Position numbers and translations under genes: made by a program
DNA from: Corynebacterium caspium DSM 44850
GTDB taxonomy: Bacteria > Actinomycetota > Actinomycetes > Mycobacteriales > Mycobacteriaceae
NCBI RefSeq assembly: GCF_030440555.1
Contig: NZ_CP047118.1
Span: forward strand, 1,550,001-1,614,000
Length of the DNA: 64,000 nucleotides
Reading direction: 5' to 3'
Shown: in pieces, positions 29,640 through 38,589 of the stretch
Layout: every line of letters begins with the position of its first letter
Position numbering within the stretch: position 1 is the stretch's first letter
The notes under the pieces: model-generated
Told to the model about the DNA's origin: nothing
The model's input: the letters and a program-made list of their open reading frames with translations, nothing else
Databases searched by the model: none

Positions 29640-30189
29640 GCTTACCTCTTCCTCGCTTGTCCCACATCACCTTGGAGAGGTGGGATATCGCTTCCTGATG
29701 TTCTCTATAACGTTGTCCGGCTCGAAGCACGGGCGCAACGCCAGTTGTTTTAACTTGACTGTCATGACTGACCGGGTGCACAACGGGCGCAATAAACGCG
29801 CCGCAGGAACTACACCAGACACGGGGTACAAGACCCGTATTCATGTCAAGTAGACGAAATTGATGAAGAAGTATCGTCTGCACTGCCGCTGTTTATTTGC
29901 CATGCTCCTTCTCCGGTTCCCACTGGTTCCGCGATATCCGCGGCCTGGCGAGACCTTCCGACAAAGCGATATAGGACCGCAATGCCCGCAAAGGTGTCAT
30001 GTTTGCTCTACCATGATGGACCAACTGTGTTTTTGCACAGATAGATGCGTCTTGTTAGAGCAACTCAGGCAGTAAACCACATATTTTTCCAGGATGCAAG
30101 CTCGTCTAAAAAGTTATGCACAGACAGCGGTGTGGCAGCCGTCCATACCTATACACTGTGCCAATATTCACAAATAGCCCCTGCCGCCG
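29640..30189. other. Long leader and divergent promoter region upstream of rpsJ
   Basis: About 550 bases without a credible gene. On the minus strand a TTGACA box lies at 29844-29849 but lacks a good -10 at 17-18 bases. A TATAGA element at 29704-29709 would start transcription about 58 bases before rpsJ. Small inverted repeats are visible: CCGCG/CGCGG at 29929-29943, CTGTG/CACAG at 30018-30035, and ACGGG/CCCGT at 29821-29838. None has a T-run, so they are leader structures, if functional, not terminators. Confidence 0.45.
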
Positions 30190-30217
30190 CTACCTATTAA
30201 TAGGTAGGGTTATATAT
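30190..30217 (+). promoter_or_regulatory. Perfect 18-bp palindrome and -10 of the Asp23 operon
   Basis: CTACCTATTAATAGGTAG (30190-30207) is its own reverse complement. Two bases later TTATAT/TATATA (30210-30217) serves as a likely -10, so the palindrome fills the place of the -35 and spacer. This is the geometry of a repressor operator, or of an activator site replacing the -35. The regulator is unknown. The transcript would start about 30 bases before the first gene. Confidence 0.6.
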
Positions 30218-30254
30218 GTCCCCAAACCATAAGACACCTTAAGGAAATTTAAAG

Positions 30255-30830
30255 ATGGCTAATAATTCAAATAACAAAACACCGGAAACTAAAAACACCA
30301 CTGCTTCCACCGACACCCCTACCCCCAAAGAAGTAGCCGAGAATACTGCTGCTGAAGTGGCTCCTACCCCGGCAGTGGACTCTCCAGTAGTTACTGATTA
30401 TGGCAAAACCGTTATTGAGGATGTTGTCGTTGGCAAGATTGCCGGACTAGCGGCACGTGAAGTTACCGGAGTTTATGCACTTGGTGGAGGCGCCGCGCGC
30501 ATGGTGGGCTCTTTGCGTTCCACTTTGGGCGTTGGGGAAAATATTCAGCAAGGCGTAAATGTTGAAGTTGGAGAAACTCAGGCCGCTGTTGATCTTTCCA
30601 TTATTGCGGAATATGGCGTTGCCATTCATGAACTTGCCGAAGCTATTCGACGCAATATCATCCGGGCGATCGAACGCATGACTGGCCTGCAGGTAACCGA
30701 AGTTAACGTGCACGTCACCGACGTTCATGTGGAACAAGATGAAGCTACAGACGAAGAGGTAGAGGACGTACAGCAGTACGAAATCACCGCTAATGAAGTA
30801 GCTGAACACACCACTCCCCGCGTGAAATAA
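30255..30830 (+). CDS. Asp23/Gls24 family envelope stress protein (first copy)
   Basis: Asp23 proteins are small cytoplasmic proteins tethered to the membrane by AmaP and linked to cell-wall stress in Firmicutes. The 191-residue product has a Thr/Ala/Pro-rich disordered N-terminus (1-55), the Asp23 core (YGKTVIEDVVVGKIAGLAAREVTGVYAL, then VDLSIIAEYGVAIHELAEAIRRNI, about 55-165), and an acidic tail. AAGGAAATTTAAAG precedes the ATG. It opens a six-gene operon on the plus strand. Confidence 0.85.
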   Translation: MANNSNNKTPETKNTTASTDTPTPKEVAENTAAEVAPTPAVDSPVVTDYGKTVIEDVVVGKIAGLAAREVTGVYALGGGAARMVGSLRSTLGVGENIQQGVNVEVGETQAAVDLSIIAEYGVAIHELAEAIRRNIIRAIERMTGLQVTEVNVHVTDVHVEQDEATDEEVEDVQQYEITANEVAEHTTPRVK

Positions 30831-30833
30831 CCC

Positions 30834-31178
30834 ATGCCCATAGTTGAGCCAATCTCCCCCGAGGCCGCCTTCCAGATCAAAGAACGGGTACTTGCTATTC
30901 CAGGGGTATCTAAACTTCATCGTGGGCAATTCGGGGAGGTGGCCCTGCTCTATCCTGGTAAGCGCATTTCAGGTTTGCAATTATATCGCCAGGCCGGAGT
31001 GCGCAGATTGCGCATTGCAGTTGTGGCCGAAAATGATCTCTTTTTGAATCTGCCAGAGCTAGCACAGAAAATCCGGTTAGCAGCAGCAGAAATTACCCCA
31101 TTTCCCGTGGATGTGGAGATTGTTGATATTGCCGAGCCTGGAGACCTTGCCGATACTGCTACGGGCCACCCTAGGTGA
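30834..31178 (+). CDS. Small conserved protein of the Asp23 operon
   Basis: The 114-residue protein has no signal or membrane segment. IKERVLAIPGVSKLHRGQFGEVALLYPG and LRIAVVAENDLFLNLPELAQKIR resemble a shortened Asp23 fold, in which a strand-turn-strand precedes the helix and an IPGV motif marks the start. It starts three bases after the first Asp23 gene, with no evident ribosome site, so it is probably coupled. No separate function is known to me. Confidence 0.6.
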   Translation: MPIVEPISPEAAFQIKERVLAIPGVSKLHRGQFGEVALLYPGKRISGLQLYRQAGVRRLRIAVVAENDLFLNLPELAQKIRLAAAEITPFPVDVEIVDIAEPGDLADTATGHPR

Positions 31179-31213
31179 CATATTTCAGCACCATAATTAC
31201 TTAAGGAAGTAAC

Positions 31214-31408
31214 ATGAAAAACATGACCGTGGTTGGTCTTATTATCGGTCTAGTTTTAGCTTTCGCAATTATTTTCGGCGGCTGGACTGGCTTTTTCACG
31301 GCGCTAATTTTCGGTGGCATAGGCGCACTTATTGGCGCACAGTTAGAAGGCCGAATTGACCTACGGGCCATTTTTGATTCCGTAAAGAGCCGAGGAGGCA
31401 AGGCGTGA
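31214..31408 (+). CDS. DUF2273-type small membrane protein
   Basis: The 64-residue protein has two hydrophobic segments (VVGLIIGLVLAFAIIFGGWTG and FTALIFGGIGALIGAQLEG) and a short cytoplasmic tail, matching DUF2273, the usual small membrane partner in Asp23/AmaP operons. AAGGAAG sits six bases before the ATG. Its stop overlaps the next gene by four bases. Confidence 0.75.
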   Translation: MKNMTVVGLIIGLVLAFAIIFGGWTGFFTALIFGGIGALIGAQLEGRIDLRAIFDSVKSRGGKA

Positions 31409-32205
31409 CGAACGCCGCCACTGGCGCCACTATCATTACGGAAAAAGCCCTCAGCCGTATTGTTAGCGCAGCTGCCGCCGCAGTGCCAGGCACCACCAAT
31501 GTAGGGATGAGCTTTGACAATCCTGGCGGGCGCAGCCTGCCTCGCTTTGACGTTGAAATTGATGCTGCTACTAGCGAAGTAAGCGTAGAAGCCTTTATTG
31601 CTGCCACCTGGCCGATTCCAGCCACTACGCTGGCTCAACGAGTGCGCGCCACCATTAGCGAATGGATAGTTGCTACCACCGGGCTAAAAATAAAACAGGT
31701 CAATGTTTATATAGCCTCCGCAATCTATAAAACCGGGCAAACGCGCATAACTAAAGAGCAACTTCAAGTTTCTCCAGCAGCGCCAATAGATAATCCAGTG
31801 GCAACTCACCACCATATTTCAGAAGTAAAACATCCAAAAATTAAGCGCATTTCGGCTTCTGAATACGGGGTACCTGTTATAGCTCCTGAATCCACCAAAA
31901 TTAAGCCTTTTAAAGTGCGTGATTATATGACGTATCAGGAAGTCAAAGTAGCTCCACAAAAACCTTTGCACCCCATAAAAGCCACACAGCCAGTAGCTGA
32001 GATACCCATTAGTGTTAAGGAAGATTTACCACTTCGCCCCATCGCGGTGCGCCATAACGAACGCACGATTCCTGTGGAAATACTGCAACAAGCACCTGAT
32101 ATTCCGATTGCAGTAATTCCACAAACCAAGGAAATTCCTATTCGTATTCGTCGTACCGGCTACAATTCGCGCAATTGGACAACTGGATCGGGAGAACTAA
32201 ATTGA
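31405..32205 (+). CDS. Asp23/Gls24 family protein with long C-terminal tail (second copy)
   Basis: Starts with GTG overlapping the DUF2273 stop. Residues 1-118 are an Asp23 domain (TEKALSRIVSAAAAAVPGTTNVG, TLAQRVRATISEWIVATTGLKIKQVNVY). The remaining ~145 residues are unlike Asp23. They are rich in Pro, Ile, Val and Lys and repeat an IPI-x-V pattern (EIPISV, RPIAV, TIPVEI, DIPIAV, EIPIRI between residues 199 and 248). The tail may form beta arcs or bind another envelope protein. The neighbours make a membrane-linked complex likely. Confidence 0.75.
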   Translation: MTNAATGATIITEKALSRIVSAAAAAVPGTTNVGMSFDNPGGRSLPRFDVEIDAATSEVSVEAFIAATWPIPATTLAQRVRATISEWIVATTGLKIKQVNVYIASAIYKTGQTRITKEQLQVSPAAPIDNPVATHHHISEVKHPKIKRISASEYGVPVIAPESTKIKPFKVRDYMTYQEVKVAPQKPLHPIKATQPVAEIPISVKEDLPLRPIAVRHNERTIPVEILQQAPDIPIAVIPQTKEIPIRIRRTGYNSRNWTTGSGELN

Positions 32206-32804
32206 GTACGGAAAAAAGCACTCCCCAACTTTTAGCTCCCACCCGTTCCCCAGCTGTACGTTTCTGGGCAATATTGCTCGGATTAGCACTTATAGGTTTG
32301 GCAATAATTGCGGGTCGCGAAATAATTTTAAGGGGAGATCCCAACCTTGGCTGGCCTAGCTGGGTGGACCCAATAGCTGCGGAATTAGCGGCTAATTCCT
32401 ATCAACCCTGGATGACCACAGCGGCCATAATAGCGGTAATTATTGGGATCATCTTACTAATAGTTGCAGCCTTACCAGGCACTAGCCGGTATATACAGCT
32501 AACTAGCCCAAATACCGACACCTCAATTTGGGCCAGGCCCATAGATTTGGCGCGCAGCATTACAGCTAATGCCAAATTGGTACCTGGGGTCCAAGCTGCC
32601 ACCACCACAGTGCGAAAAAACCGCATCAAACTAACTGTTAAGGCCGAGGCCACAGCAGATTCTGCCAAAGTGGAACAACGGTTAGCCGAAAAATTTAATG
32701 CCAACTTAGAAGAACTTTTAATAGCAGAAATTCCTCTGGAAATAACTGTGGAACAGCCAGAGATTGCGGCCAGCCAGCACGTCCCGGAGGTGCATAATGA
32801 CTAA
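32202..32804 (+). CDS. DUF6286-like membrane protein of the Asp23 operon
   Basis: The 200-residue protein is read from a TTG that overlaps the preceding TGA stop, with GGGAG eight bases upstream; an in-frame TTG at 32175 is less likely. It has two transmembrane helices (about residues 24-46 and 70-92) and a cytoplasmic domain (about 105-190) with the pattern LARSITANAKLVPGVQAATTTV, reminiscent of DUF6286 and of the Asp23-like anchoring fold. The role is probably as membrane scaffold for the Asp23 proteins, by context. Confidence 0.6.
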   Translation: MSTEKSTPQLLAPTRSPAVRFWAILLGLALIGLAIIAGREIILRGDPNLGWPSWVDPIAAELAANSYQPWMTTAAIIAVIIGIILLIVAALPGTSRYIQLTSPNTDTSIWARPIDLARSITANAKLVPGVQAATTTVRKNRIKLTVKAEATADSAKVEQRLAEKFNANLEELLIAEIPLEITVEQPEIAASQHVPEVHND

Positions 32805-33348
32805 ACGATTAGCCATTATTGACAGAACCCTAGTAGCTATTATCGGAATAATCGCGTTACTAATGGGTGTATGGACACTCCTCTTATACTTTGGCCAACC
32901 ACATGCTGTGGAAAGCTCCCGCTACTTAGACGGCCGCCAAATACCGTTATTTATGGAAACAACCTGGTATAGCGTAGTGCTCTGGGTAGTAGTATTAGTT
33001 GGAATAATCGGTGGATTTCTGCTGGTACTAGCTAATATTAACCAACGCCATTTTAATAAACAGCGTTCAGAGCTTAGCAATGCAGAAGGTGCCATAGATA
33101 TAGCAGTGGCTAAATTTGCTGCTGCTTGCGCCGAACAACTAGCCGATGAGCCAGAAATAACGAGTGCTCGCTCCAAAGTGGCTTGGGATCGTGACCGGCG
33201 CATCGTGCAGTGGACTATCACCGCAGAACCAAATGCAGACTTAACAGTACTACAGGCTTTAACTGCCGCCGCAGCTGCTGATTTTCAAGACGTTATTGCA
33301 GAAATGGATATTGACACCCGTTTCTTGATTCATTTATCTGCCACCTAA
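32797..33348 (+). CDS. AmaP-like membrane anchor of the Asp23 operon
   Basis: The start at 32797 has GGAGG seven bases upstream and overlaps the previous gene by eight bases. The 183-residue protein has two hydrophobic segments (about 9-30 and 55-82) enclosing an outer loop of ~25 residues, then a soluble C-terminal domain (about 95-183). This is the topology of AmaP, which holds Asp23 at the membrane in Staphylococcus. Sequence likeness is weak, so the call is based on topology and operon position. A strong terminator follows. Confidence 0.6.
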   Translation: MTKRLAIIDRTLVAIIGIIALLMGVWTLLLYFGQPHAVESSRYLDGRQIPLFMETTWYSVVLWVVVLVGIIGGFLLVLANINQRHFNKQRSELSNAEGAIDIAVAKFAAACAEQLADEPEITSARSKVAWDRDRRIVQWTITAEPNADLTVLQALTAAAAADFQDVIAEMDIDTRFLIHLSAT

Positions 33349-33382
33349 GGTTAATCGCCAAAGCATAATAAAGCTTTAAATT

Positions 33383-33427
33383 ACCCCAGATAACCGCTGC
33401 AATAGCGTGATTATCTGGGGTCTTTTT
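33383..33427 (+). terminator. Terminator of the Asp23 operon
   Basis: ACCCCAGATAA and TTATCTGGGGT form an 11-base-pair stem with an inner CGCT/AGCG hairpin, followed by CTTTTT. Confidence 0.92.
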
Positions 33428-33434
33428 GGATATG

Positions 33435-33478
33435 CCAGCTGCTGTGCGCCGGCTCCTGAGACCCAGCTGCTGCGCGCC
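33435..33478. repeat. Two near-identical 16-bp GC-rich units between convergent amaP-like gene and tuf
   Basis: CCAGCTGCTGTGCGCC (33435-33450) and CCAGCTGCTGCGCGCC (33463-33478) differ at one base and are 28 bases apart. They lie between the two facing terminators, so they are outside both transcripts if termination is efficient. Confidence 0.6.
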
Positions 33479-33534
33479 AGCACGCCGTGTGATCAGAGCC
33501 GCAGGTCGCCGCACCCCCTATCAGGACATAAGAA

Positions 33535-33564
33535 AATGCCCACCAAATAGATCTGGTGGGCATT
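33535..33564 (-). terminator. Terminator of tuf
   Basis: AATGCCCACCA pairs perfectly with TGGTGGGCATT around an eight-base loop. TTTTCT follows on the minus strand. Confidence 0.92.
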
Positions 33565-33606
33565 AGCTTTAAGCCGGTGTGGCTTTTAGAACCTTAGTAA
33601 GAATTC

Positions 33607-34797
33607 TTACTTGAGGATCTTGGTAACGCGGCCAGCGCCAACGGTGCGGGAGCCTTCGCGGATAGCGAAGCGTAGGCCCTCGTCCATAGCAACAGGCTGA
33701 ATTAGCTCAACGCGGATGTCCACGTTGTCGCCTGGCATAACCATTTCGGTGCCCTCAGGAAGGTGCACAACGCCGGTTACGTCAGTGGTGCGGAAGTAGA
33801 ACTGCGGACGGTAGTTGTCGAAGAATGGGGTGTGGCGGCCGCCCTCGTCCTTTGACAATACGTATACAGAGCCCTCGAACTCGTTGTGAGGGGTGTAAGC
33901 GCCTGGCTTGATGATAACCTGGCCACGCTCAACATCGTCACGGCCGATGCCGCGAAGAAGTAGACCGCAGTTGTCGCCAGCTTCGGTGTAATCGAGAAGC
34001 TTGCGGAACATTTCGATACCGGTAACGGTGGTCTTCTGAGCCTTCTCGCGGATACCGATGATTTCAACTTCATCGTTAACGTTGAGGCGACCGCGCTCTA
34101 CACGACCGGTAACAACGGTGCCACGACCGGTGATGGTGAAGATATCCTCGATGGGCATGAGGAATGGGTGATCGACGTCGCGGGCTGGGTCCGGGATGGA
34201 CTCATCGCAAGCATCCATCAATTCGATGATGGACTTTACCCACTTCTCGTCGCCTTCAAGAGCCTTGAGAGCGGAGATGTGGATGATAGGAGCATCTTCG
34301 TCATAATCCTGCTCGCCTAGAAGTTCACGAACTTCCATTTCAACGAGCTCGATGATTTCCTCATCGTCAACCATGTCACACTTGTTAAGAGCAACAAGGA
34401 TATAAGGAACGCCAACCTGACGAGCAAGAAGAACGTGCTCGCGGGTCTGCGGCATGGGGCCGTCAGTAGCGGCAACAACTAGGATAGCGCCGTCCATCTG
34501 AGCAGCACCGGTAATCATGTTCTTGATGTAGTCGGCGTGGCCCGGGGCGTCTACGTGAGCATAGTGACGCTTGGGGGTGTTGTACTCCACGTGGGAGATG
34601 TTAATGGTAATACCACGTTCTTTTTCTTCCGGTGCCTTATCGATGGCATCGAAAGCGAAAGCGGAGTTCTCGTCCGGGTACTTGTCAGCAAGTACCTTGG
34701 TGATAGCCGCGGTGGTGGTGGTCTTACCGTGGTCAACGTGACCAATGGTACCAATATTTACGTGGGGCTTATTACGCTCGAACTTCGCCTTTGCCAC
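33607..34797 (-). CDS. tuf: Elongation factor Tu
   Basis: EF-Tu carries aminoacyl-tRNA to the ribosome. The 396-residue protein has the GTPase motifs [16 protein letters not shown] (P-loop), [22 protein letters not shown] and SALKALEGD, and the three-domain length. The effector-loop segment [16 protein letters not shown] is unchanged. It has its own strong promoter and a 120-base leader containing a hairpin, so it can be expressed above fusA, as in C. glutamicum. Confidence 0.98.
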   Translation of the reverse strand: MAKAKFERNKPHVNIGTIGHVDHGKTTTTAAITKVLADKYPDENSAFAFDAIDKAPEEKERGITINISHVEYNTPKRHYAHVDAPGHADYIKNMITGAAQMDGAILVVAATDGPMPQTREHVLLARQVGVPYILVALNKCDMVDDEEIIELVEMEVRELLGEQDYDEDAPIIHISALKALEGDEKWVKSIIELMDACDESIPDPARDVDHPFLMPIEDIFTITGRGTVVTGRVERGRLNVNDEVEIIGIREKAQKTTVTGIEMFRKLLDYTEAGDNCGLLLRGIGRDDVERGQVIIKPGAYTPHNEFEGSVYVLSKDEGGRHTPFFDNYRPQFYFRTTDVTGVVHLPEGTEMVMPGDNVDIRVELIQPVAMDEGLRFAIREGSRTVGAGRVTKILK

Positions 34798-35076
34798 TGT
34801 ATGTCCTCCTGGACTTCATTGTGGCTACGACTCTCGCAGCCACTTAATTTTATTTGTGCTCAGCTAGCGCCTTTTTGAAAAAGGGCGCGCAGCACCTACA
34901 CAGTTTGTGCCTGTTATTAGATCCTAGGGTTCTGGAACGAGTTTTTCAACCCAAACCAGGCCCCGCGCGCGAGGCGAAATCTAGTAACGAGAAAGCCGTA
35001 ATGGCCATGTCAATCCCGCCGTATTTGAGCTCTTTGCTTGGAGCGGCGAGCTTCACACGGCCACTACGGCCTAGTA
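34798..35076 (-). other. tuf leader and upstream region
   Basis: This gap holds the tuf promoter (34921-34949) and, inside the leader, a hairpin at 34867-34888 (GCGCCTTTTT and AAAAAGGGCGC with one bulged base). The hairpin may stabilise the message or attenuate it. A second TTGACA box lies near 35004-35009 with no good -10. AGGAGG lies eight bases before the tuf start. No gene is present. Confidence 0.5.
34921..34949 (-). promoter_or_regulatory. Promoter of tuf
   Basis: On the minus strand TTGAAA (34944-34949) and TAGGAT (34921-34926) are exactly 17 bases apart. Transcription would begin near 34914, about 117 bases before the tuf ATG. Confidence 0.7.
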
Positions 35077-35116
35077 CCTCCTGAAATGGCACAGAAATGG
35101 AAATTATTTCAGGAGG
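35077..35116 (-). terminator. Inverted repeat after fusA
   Basis: CCTCCTGAAAT and ATTTCAGGAGG form a perfect 11-base-pair stem with an 18-base loop, 12 bases after the fusA stop. There is no T-run, so termination may be partial and allow some read-through into tuf. Confidence 0.55.
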
Positions 35117-35127
35117 TCTGCGACGTT

Positions 35128-37254
35128 TTAGGCGTTGCCGTTGCGTTCGTCGATGATTTCCTGGGCTACGTTCAAAGGAACTTCAGCATAGGAATCGAAG
35201 ATCATGGAGTAGTTCGCACGACCCTGGGTCTTGGAACGGAGATCGCCAACATAACCAAACATCATAGATAGCGGAACCTTGGCTTTAACTAGCTTGGCGC
35301 CGGCGCGGTCTTCCATGGCGGAAACCTGTCCACGACGAGAGTTAACGTCACCGATAACTTCGCCCATGTACTCTTCCGGCGTGGTGATTTCCACTGCCAT
35401 AACTGGCTCTAGCAGAACTGGGCGAGCCTTAGCGACGCCAGCCTTAAGTACCTGGGAACCAGCAATCTTGAAGGCCATTTCCGAGGAGTCAACATCGTGG
35501 TAAGCGCCATCTTCTAGGCGGGCCTTGATATTAACTAGCGGGAAGCCAGCCAAGTAGCCGTACTGCATAGCATCCTGGATGCCGGCATCAACGGAAGGAA
35601 TATATTCGCGCGGAATACGTCCACCGGTAACAGCATTTTCGAAGGCATAAGTAGCACTCTGGCCTTCTTCGAGCTCAGCAGGCTCAGGGTTATAAGGCTC
35701 GAAGGATACGATGACCTTAGCGAACTGACCAGAACCACCGGTCTGCTTCTTGTGGGTGTACTCCACATTAGAAACAGCCTTACGGATGGTTTCACGGTAA
35801 GCAACCTGCGGTGCACCTACGTTAGCTTCAACCTTGAATTCGCGACGCATGCGGTCAACTAGCACGTCTAGGTGTAGCTCACCCATGCCGCCCAGAATGG
35901 TCTGGCCGGTTTCTTCATCGTTTTCCACGGTGAAGGTGGGGTCTTCTTCAGCTAGCTTCTGGATGGCGGTGCCAAGTTTTTCCTGGTCAGACTTAGTCTT
36001 GGGTTCAACAGATACCTTGATAACAGGATCTGGGAAGTCCATGGACTCAAGAATGATGGGATCAGACTGGGCGCAGAGGGTATCACCAGTAGTGGTGTCC
36101 TTTAGGCCAATAACTGCATAGATATTGCCAGCGTGGGCAACATCGATGGGGTTTTCCTTATTGGCGTGCATCTGGAAGATCTTGCCGACGCGCTCACGCT
36201 TTTGCTTGGTGGCATTTTCTACCTGGTCGCCTGGCTTCATGGTGCCGGAGTACATGCGAATGTAGGTGAGCTTACCGAAGAAGGGGTGAACGGCGATCTT
36301 GAAGGCCAAAGCAGCCAACGGGGAATCATCGGAAGGAGTACGGGTGATTTCTTCCTCAGCCTTGCCCGGCTTGATGCCGTGAACTTCGCCAATATCTAGC
36401 GGGTTAGGCAAGTAATCGACGATGGCGTCGAGAATGGGCTGTACACCCTTATTGTGGTATGCGGTACCACAGAATACTGGGAAGACCTCAGAGTTGAGGA
36501 CCATCTTGCGGATTCCAGCTTTGAGTTCGTCGATGCTTAGTTCTTCGCCACCGAAGAAGCGATCCATGAGTTCATCGTCGGATTCAGCTACGGTTTCCAC
36601 GAGCATTTCGCGGTATTCCTTAGCCTTATCTAGGAGATCCTCAGGGATATCCGCGAGGATTGGCTCAGCGCCAACTTCAACACGGCCAGGCCACATATAG
36701 GCCTTCATCTCCAGCAAATCGATAACGCCGTCGAACTTGTCTTCAGCACCAATGGGTAGCTGCATAACTAGCGGACGGGCATTGAGGCGATTCTTGATGG
36801 TATCTACGGTGAAGTAGAAGTCTGCGCCTAGTTTGTCCATCTTATTGATGAAGCAAATACGCGGAACATCGTACTTAGCAGCCTGACGCCATACCTGTTC
36901 GGACTGTGGTTCTACGCCTTCTTTACCGTCGAAGACAGCAACTGCGCCGTCTAGGACACGCAAAGAACGCTCCACCTCTACGGTGAAGTCAACGTGGCCG
37001 GGCGTATCAATGATGTTGATCTGGTTGTTCTTCCAGAAACAGGTAACAGCTGCGGAGGTAATGGTGATACCGCGCTCTTTTTCCTGCTCCATCCAGTCAG
37101 TGGTGGCGCCGCCATCGTGGGTTTCGCCCACTTTGCGATTGATACCGGTGTAGAACAAAATACGCTCGGTAGTGGTGGTTTTGCCGGCATCGATGTGAGC
37201 CATGATGCCGATGTTGCGGACCTTTTTTAGATCCTTAAGCACGTCTTGTGCCAC
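35128..37254 (-). CDS. fusA: Elongation factor G
   Basis: EF-G drives translocation and, with RRF, ribosome recycling. The 708-residue protein has [27 protein letters not shown] and [10 protein letters not shown] in the G domain, then domains II to V with the tip-loop region GGSGQFAKV and [17 protein letters not shown]. Length and domain order are standard; no obvious fusidic-acid-resistance change was noticed. It follows rpsG after 225 bases that contain a likely promoter. Confidence 0.98.
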   Translation of the reverse strand: MAQDVLKDLKKVRNIGIMAHIDAGKTTTTERILFYTGINRKVGETHDGGATTDWMEQEKERGITITSAAVTCFWKNNQINIIDTPGHVDFTVEVERSLRVLDGAVAVFDGKEGVEPQSEQVWRQAAKYDVPRICFINKMDKLGADFYFTVDTIKNRLNARPLVMQLPIGAEDKFDGVIDLLEMKAYMWPGRVEVGAEPILADIPEDLLDKAKEYREMLVETVAESDDELMDRFFGGEELSIDELKAGIRKMVLNSEVFPVFCGTAYHNKGVQPILDAIVDYLPNPLDIGEVHGIKPGKAEEEITRTPSDDSPLAALAFKIAVHPFFGKLTYIRMYSGTMKPGDQVENATKQKRERVGKIFQMHANKENPIDVAHAGNIYAVIGLKDTTTGDTLCAQSDPIILESMDFPDPVIKVSVEPKTKSDQEKLGTAIQKLAEEDPTFTVENDEETGQTILGGMGELHLDVLVDRMRREFKVEANVGAPQVAYRETIRKAVSNVEYTHKKQTGGSGQFAKVIVSFEPYNPEPAELEEGQSATYAFENAVTGGRIPREYIPSVDAGIQDAMQYGYLAGFPLVNIKARLEDGAYHDVDSSEMAFKIAGSQVLKAGVAKARPVLLEPVMAVEITTPEEYMGEVIGDVNSRRGQVSAMEDRAGAKLVKAKVPLSMMFGYVGDLRSKTQGRANYSMIFDSYAEVPLNVAQEIIDERNGNA

Positions 37255-37397
37255 TGTGGTTACCCCAACTTCGGTCGAAATGATGAGGCCTTTGGAACGG
37301 CAAATCGCCGCAGGCTTCGGGTCAATTTAATTGATGGAAACCAAGCGTTAATTCGCCTAGTTCCCTCCGCGATGTGACAGCCCATTTGGGATGCAAA

Positions 37398-37455
37398 GCT
37401 CAAAAGAACCCGCACGGTGCCCATTTTATGGCTGATAATATGCGATCTTTTGAGC
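37398..37455. promoter_or_regulatory. Ten-base inverted repeat flanking the fusA promoter
   Basis: GCTCAAAAGA (37398-37407) and TCTTTTGAGC (37446-37455) are exact reverse complements 38 bases apart. The right arm lies within the spacer of the likely fusA promoter. This could be a pair of half-sites for a regulator or a long-loop leader stem. Confidence 0.4.
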
Positions 37456-37462
37456 AAAACAA
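37435..37462 (-). promoter_or_regulatory. Candidate promoter of fusA
   Basis: On the minus strand TTGTTT (37457-37462) and TATTAT (37435-37440) are 16 bases apart, just after the rpsG stop. It would let fusA be transcribed apart from rpsL-rpsG. Confidence 0.5.
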
Positions 37463-37479
37463 TGGACTGCCAACAGGGA

Positions 37480-37947
37480 TTACCAGCGGTAGTGAGCGAA
37501 GGCGCGGTTGGCTTCGGCCATCTTGTGAACATCTTCACGACGCTTCACAGAGGCACCAAGACCATTAGACGCATCCATGATCTCATTAGCTAGACGCTCA
37601 ATCATGGAGTTTTCACGACGCTTACGAGTGAAGGTAACCAGCCAGCGTAGCGCCAGGGTGTTGGCGCGGTCAGGACGCACATCAACCGGGACCTGGTAGG
37701 TGGCGCCACCAACACGACGGGAACGTACCTCTAGGGCCGGACGAATATTGCCCAGAGCCTTTTCTAGGGTACCAACCGGCTCAGTGCCGGTCTTTTCGCG
37801 GCAGATCTCCAACGCGCCATAAACAATACGCTGCGCGGTGGACTTCTTGCCGTCCAACAAAATCTTATTTACTAGCTGGGTAACAACCTCAGAATCGTAT
37901 ACTGGATCCTTGATTACCTTGCGCTTAGGAGCACTAGACTTACGCAT
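37480..37947 (-). CDS. rpsG: 30S ribosomal protein S7
   Basis: S7 starts assembly of the 30S head and contacts the E-site tRNA. The 155-residue protein begins [19 protein letters not shown] and has [18 protein letters not shown] and [10 protein letters not shown] at the end, the usual actinobacterial length. It follows rpsL after three bases. Confidence 0.97.
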   Translation of the reverse strand: MRKSSAPKRKVIKDPVYDSEVVTQLVNKILLDGKKSTAQRIVYGALEICREKTGTEPVGTLEKALGNIRPALEVRSRRVGGATYQVPVDVRPDRANTLALRWLVTFTRKRRENSMIERLANEIMDASNGLGASVKRREDVHKMAEANRAFAHYRW

Positions 37948-37950
37948 TCT

Positions 37951-38322
37951 TTACTTCTCCTTCTTAGCGCCGTAACGCGAACGAGCCTGTTTACGGTCCT
38001 TAACACCCTGGGTATCCAGTGCGCCACGAACAATCTTGTAACGAACACCAGGAAGGTCCTTAACACGACCACCGCGAACTAGCACCATGGAGTGCTCCTG
38101 CAGGTTGTGGCCTTCGCCGGGGATATAGGCGGAAACTTCAATACCGGAAGTAAGGCGCACACGAGCAACCTTACGAAGGGCGGAGTTAGGCTTCTTAGGA
38201 GTGGTGGTGTACACACGGGTGCACACGCCACGGCGCTGCGGGGAACCCTTCAACGCTGCAGTTGCAACCTTGCGGGTTTTATCGTGGCGGCCCTTACGGA
38301 CCAGCTGCTGAATAGTTGGCAT
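37951..38322 (-). CDS. rpsL: 30S ribosomal protein S12
   Basis: S12 controls decoding accuracy. The 123-residue protein has the conserved [18 protein letters not shown] and [17 protein letters not shown]. The two lysines in these segments, whose change gives streptomycin resistance, are present, so the sequence is of the sensitive type. A strong promoter and a leader of ~180 bases precede it. Confidence 0.98.
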   Translation of the reverse strand: MPTIQQLVRKGRHDKTRKVATAALKGSPQRRGVCTRVYTTTPKKPNSALRKVARVRLTSGIEVSAYIPGEGHNLQEHSMVLVRGGRVKDLPGVRYKIVRGALDTQGVKDRKQARSRYGAKKEK

Positions 38323-38512
38323 GAATCTCTTTCGTGTTTGAGTACGGCATCGCGACCATCACTTAAAGGCCACGCCCCATCCCATGCCTGACCTGTGTCC
38401 AGACACGAAAAAATGGAGGCTCTTTTCGGGGCCCTGCCGATGATGTCACAACGTCCTCGCCACGCGGACGAGAGGTTGGGTTCCCGACGCATACACGTGG
38501 GATCTTCAGAGC

Positions 38513-38542
38513 ACCCTAACACAGACCACTAGTTGAAATCAA
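38513..38542 (-). promoter_or_regulatory. Promoter of rpsL-rpsG
   Basis: On the minus strand TTGATT (38537-38542) and TAGGGT (38513-38518) are 18 bases apart. The ~184-base leader up to rpsL holds GC-rich segments but no clear terminator. Confidence 0.65.
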
Positions 38543-38589
38543 GCCAGGGTGCAACTCTGATTGGTGCCTAGTTGGTGGATACTTGGTGG

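Noticed and set aside
29593..29883. Frame on the minus strand with a CSSCG motif in the rpsJ leader
   Set aside because: It overlaps rpsJ, has no ribosome site and no known zinc-ribbon family; the pair of cysteines is likely chance.
34996..35020. TTGACA box near 35004 as the main tuf promoter
   Set aside because: No -10 hexamer lies 16-19 bases away, while TTGAAA-17-TAGGAT further down fits better.
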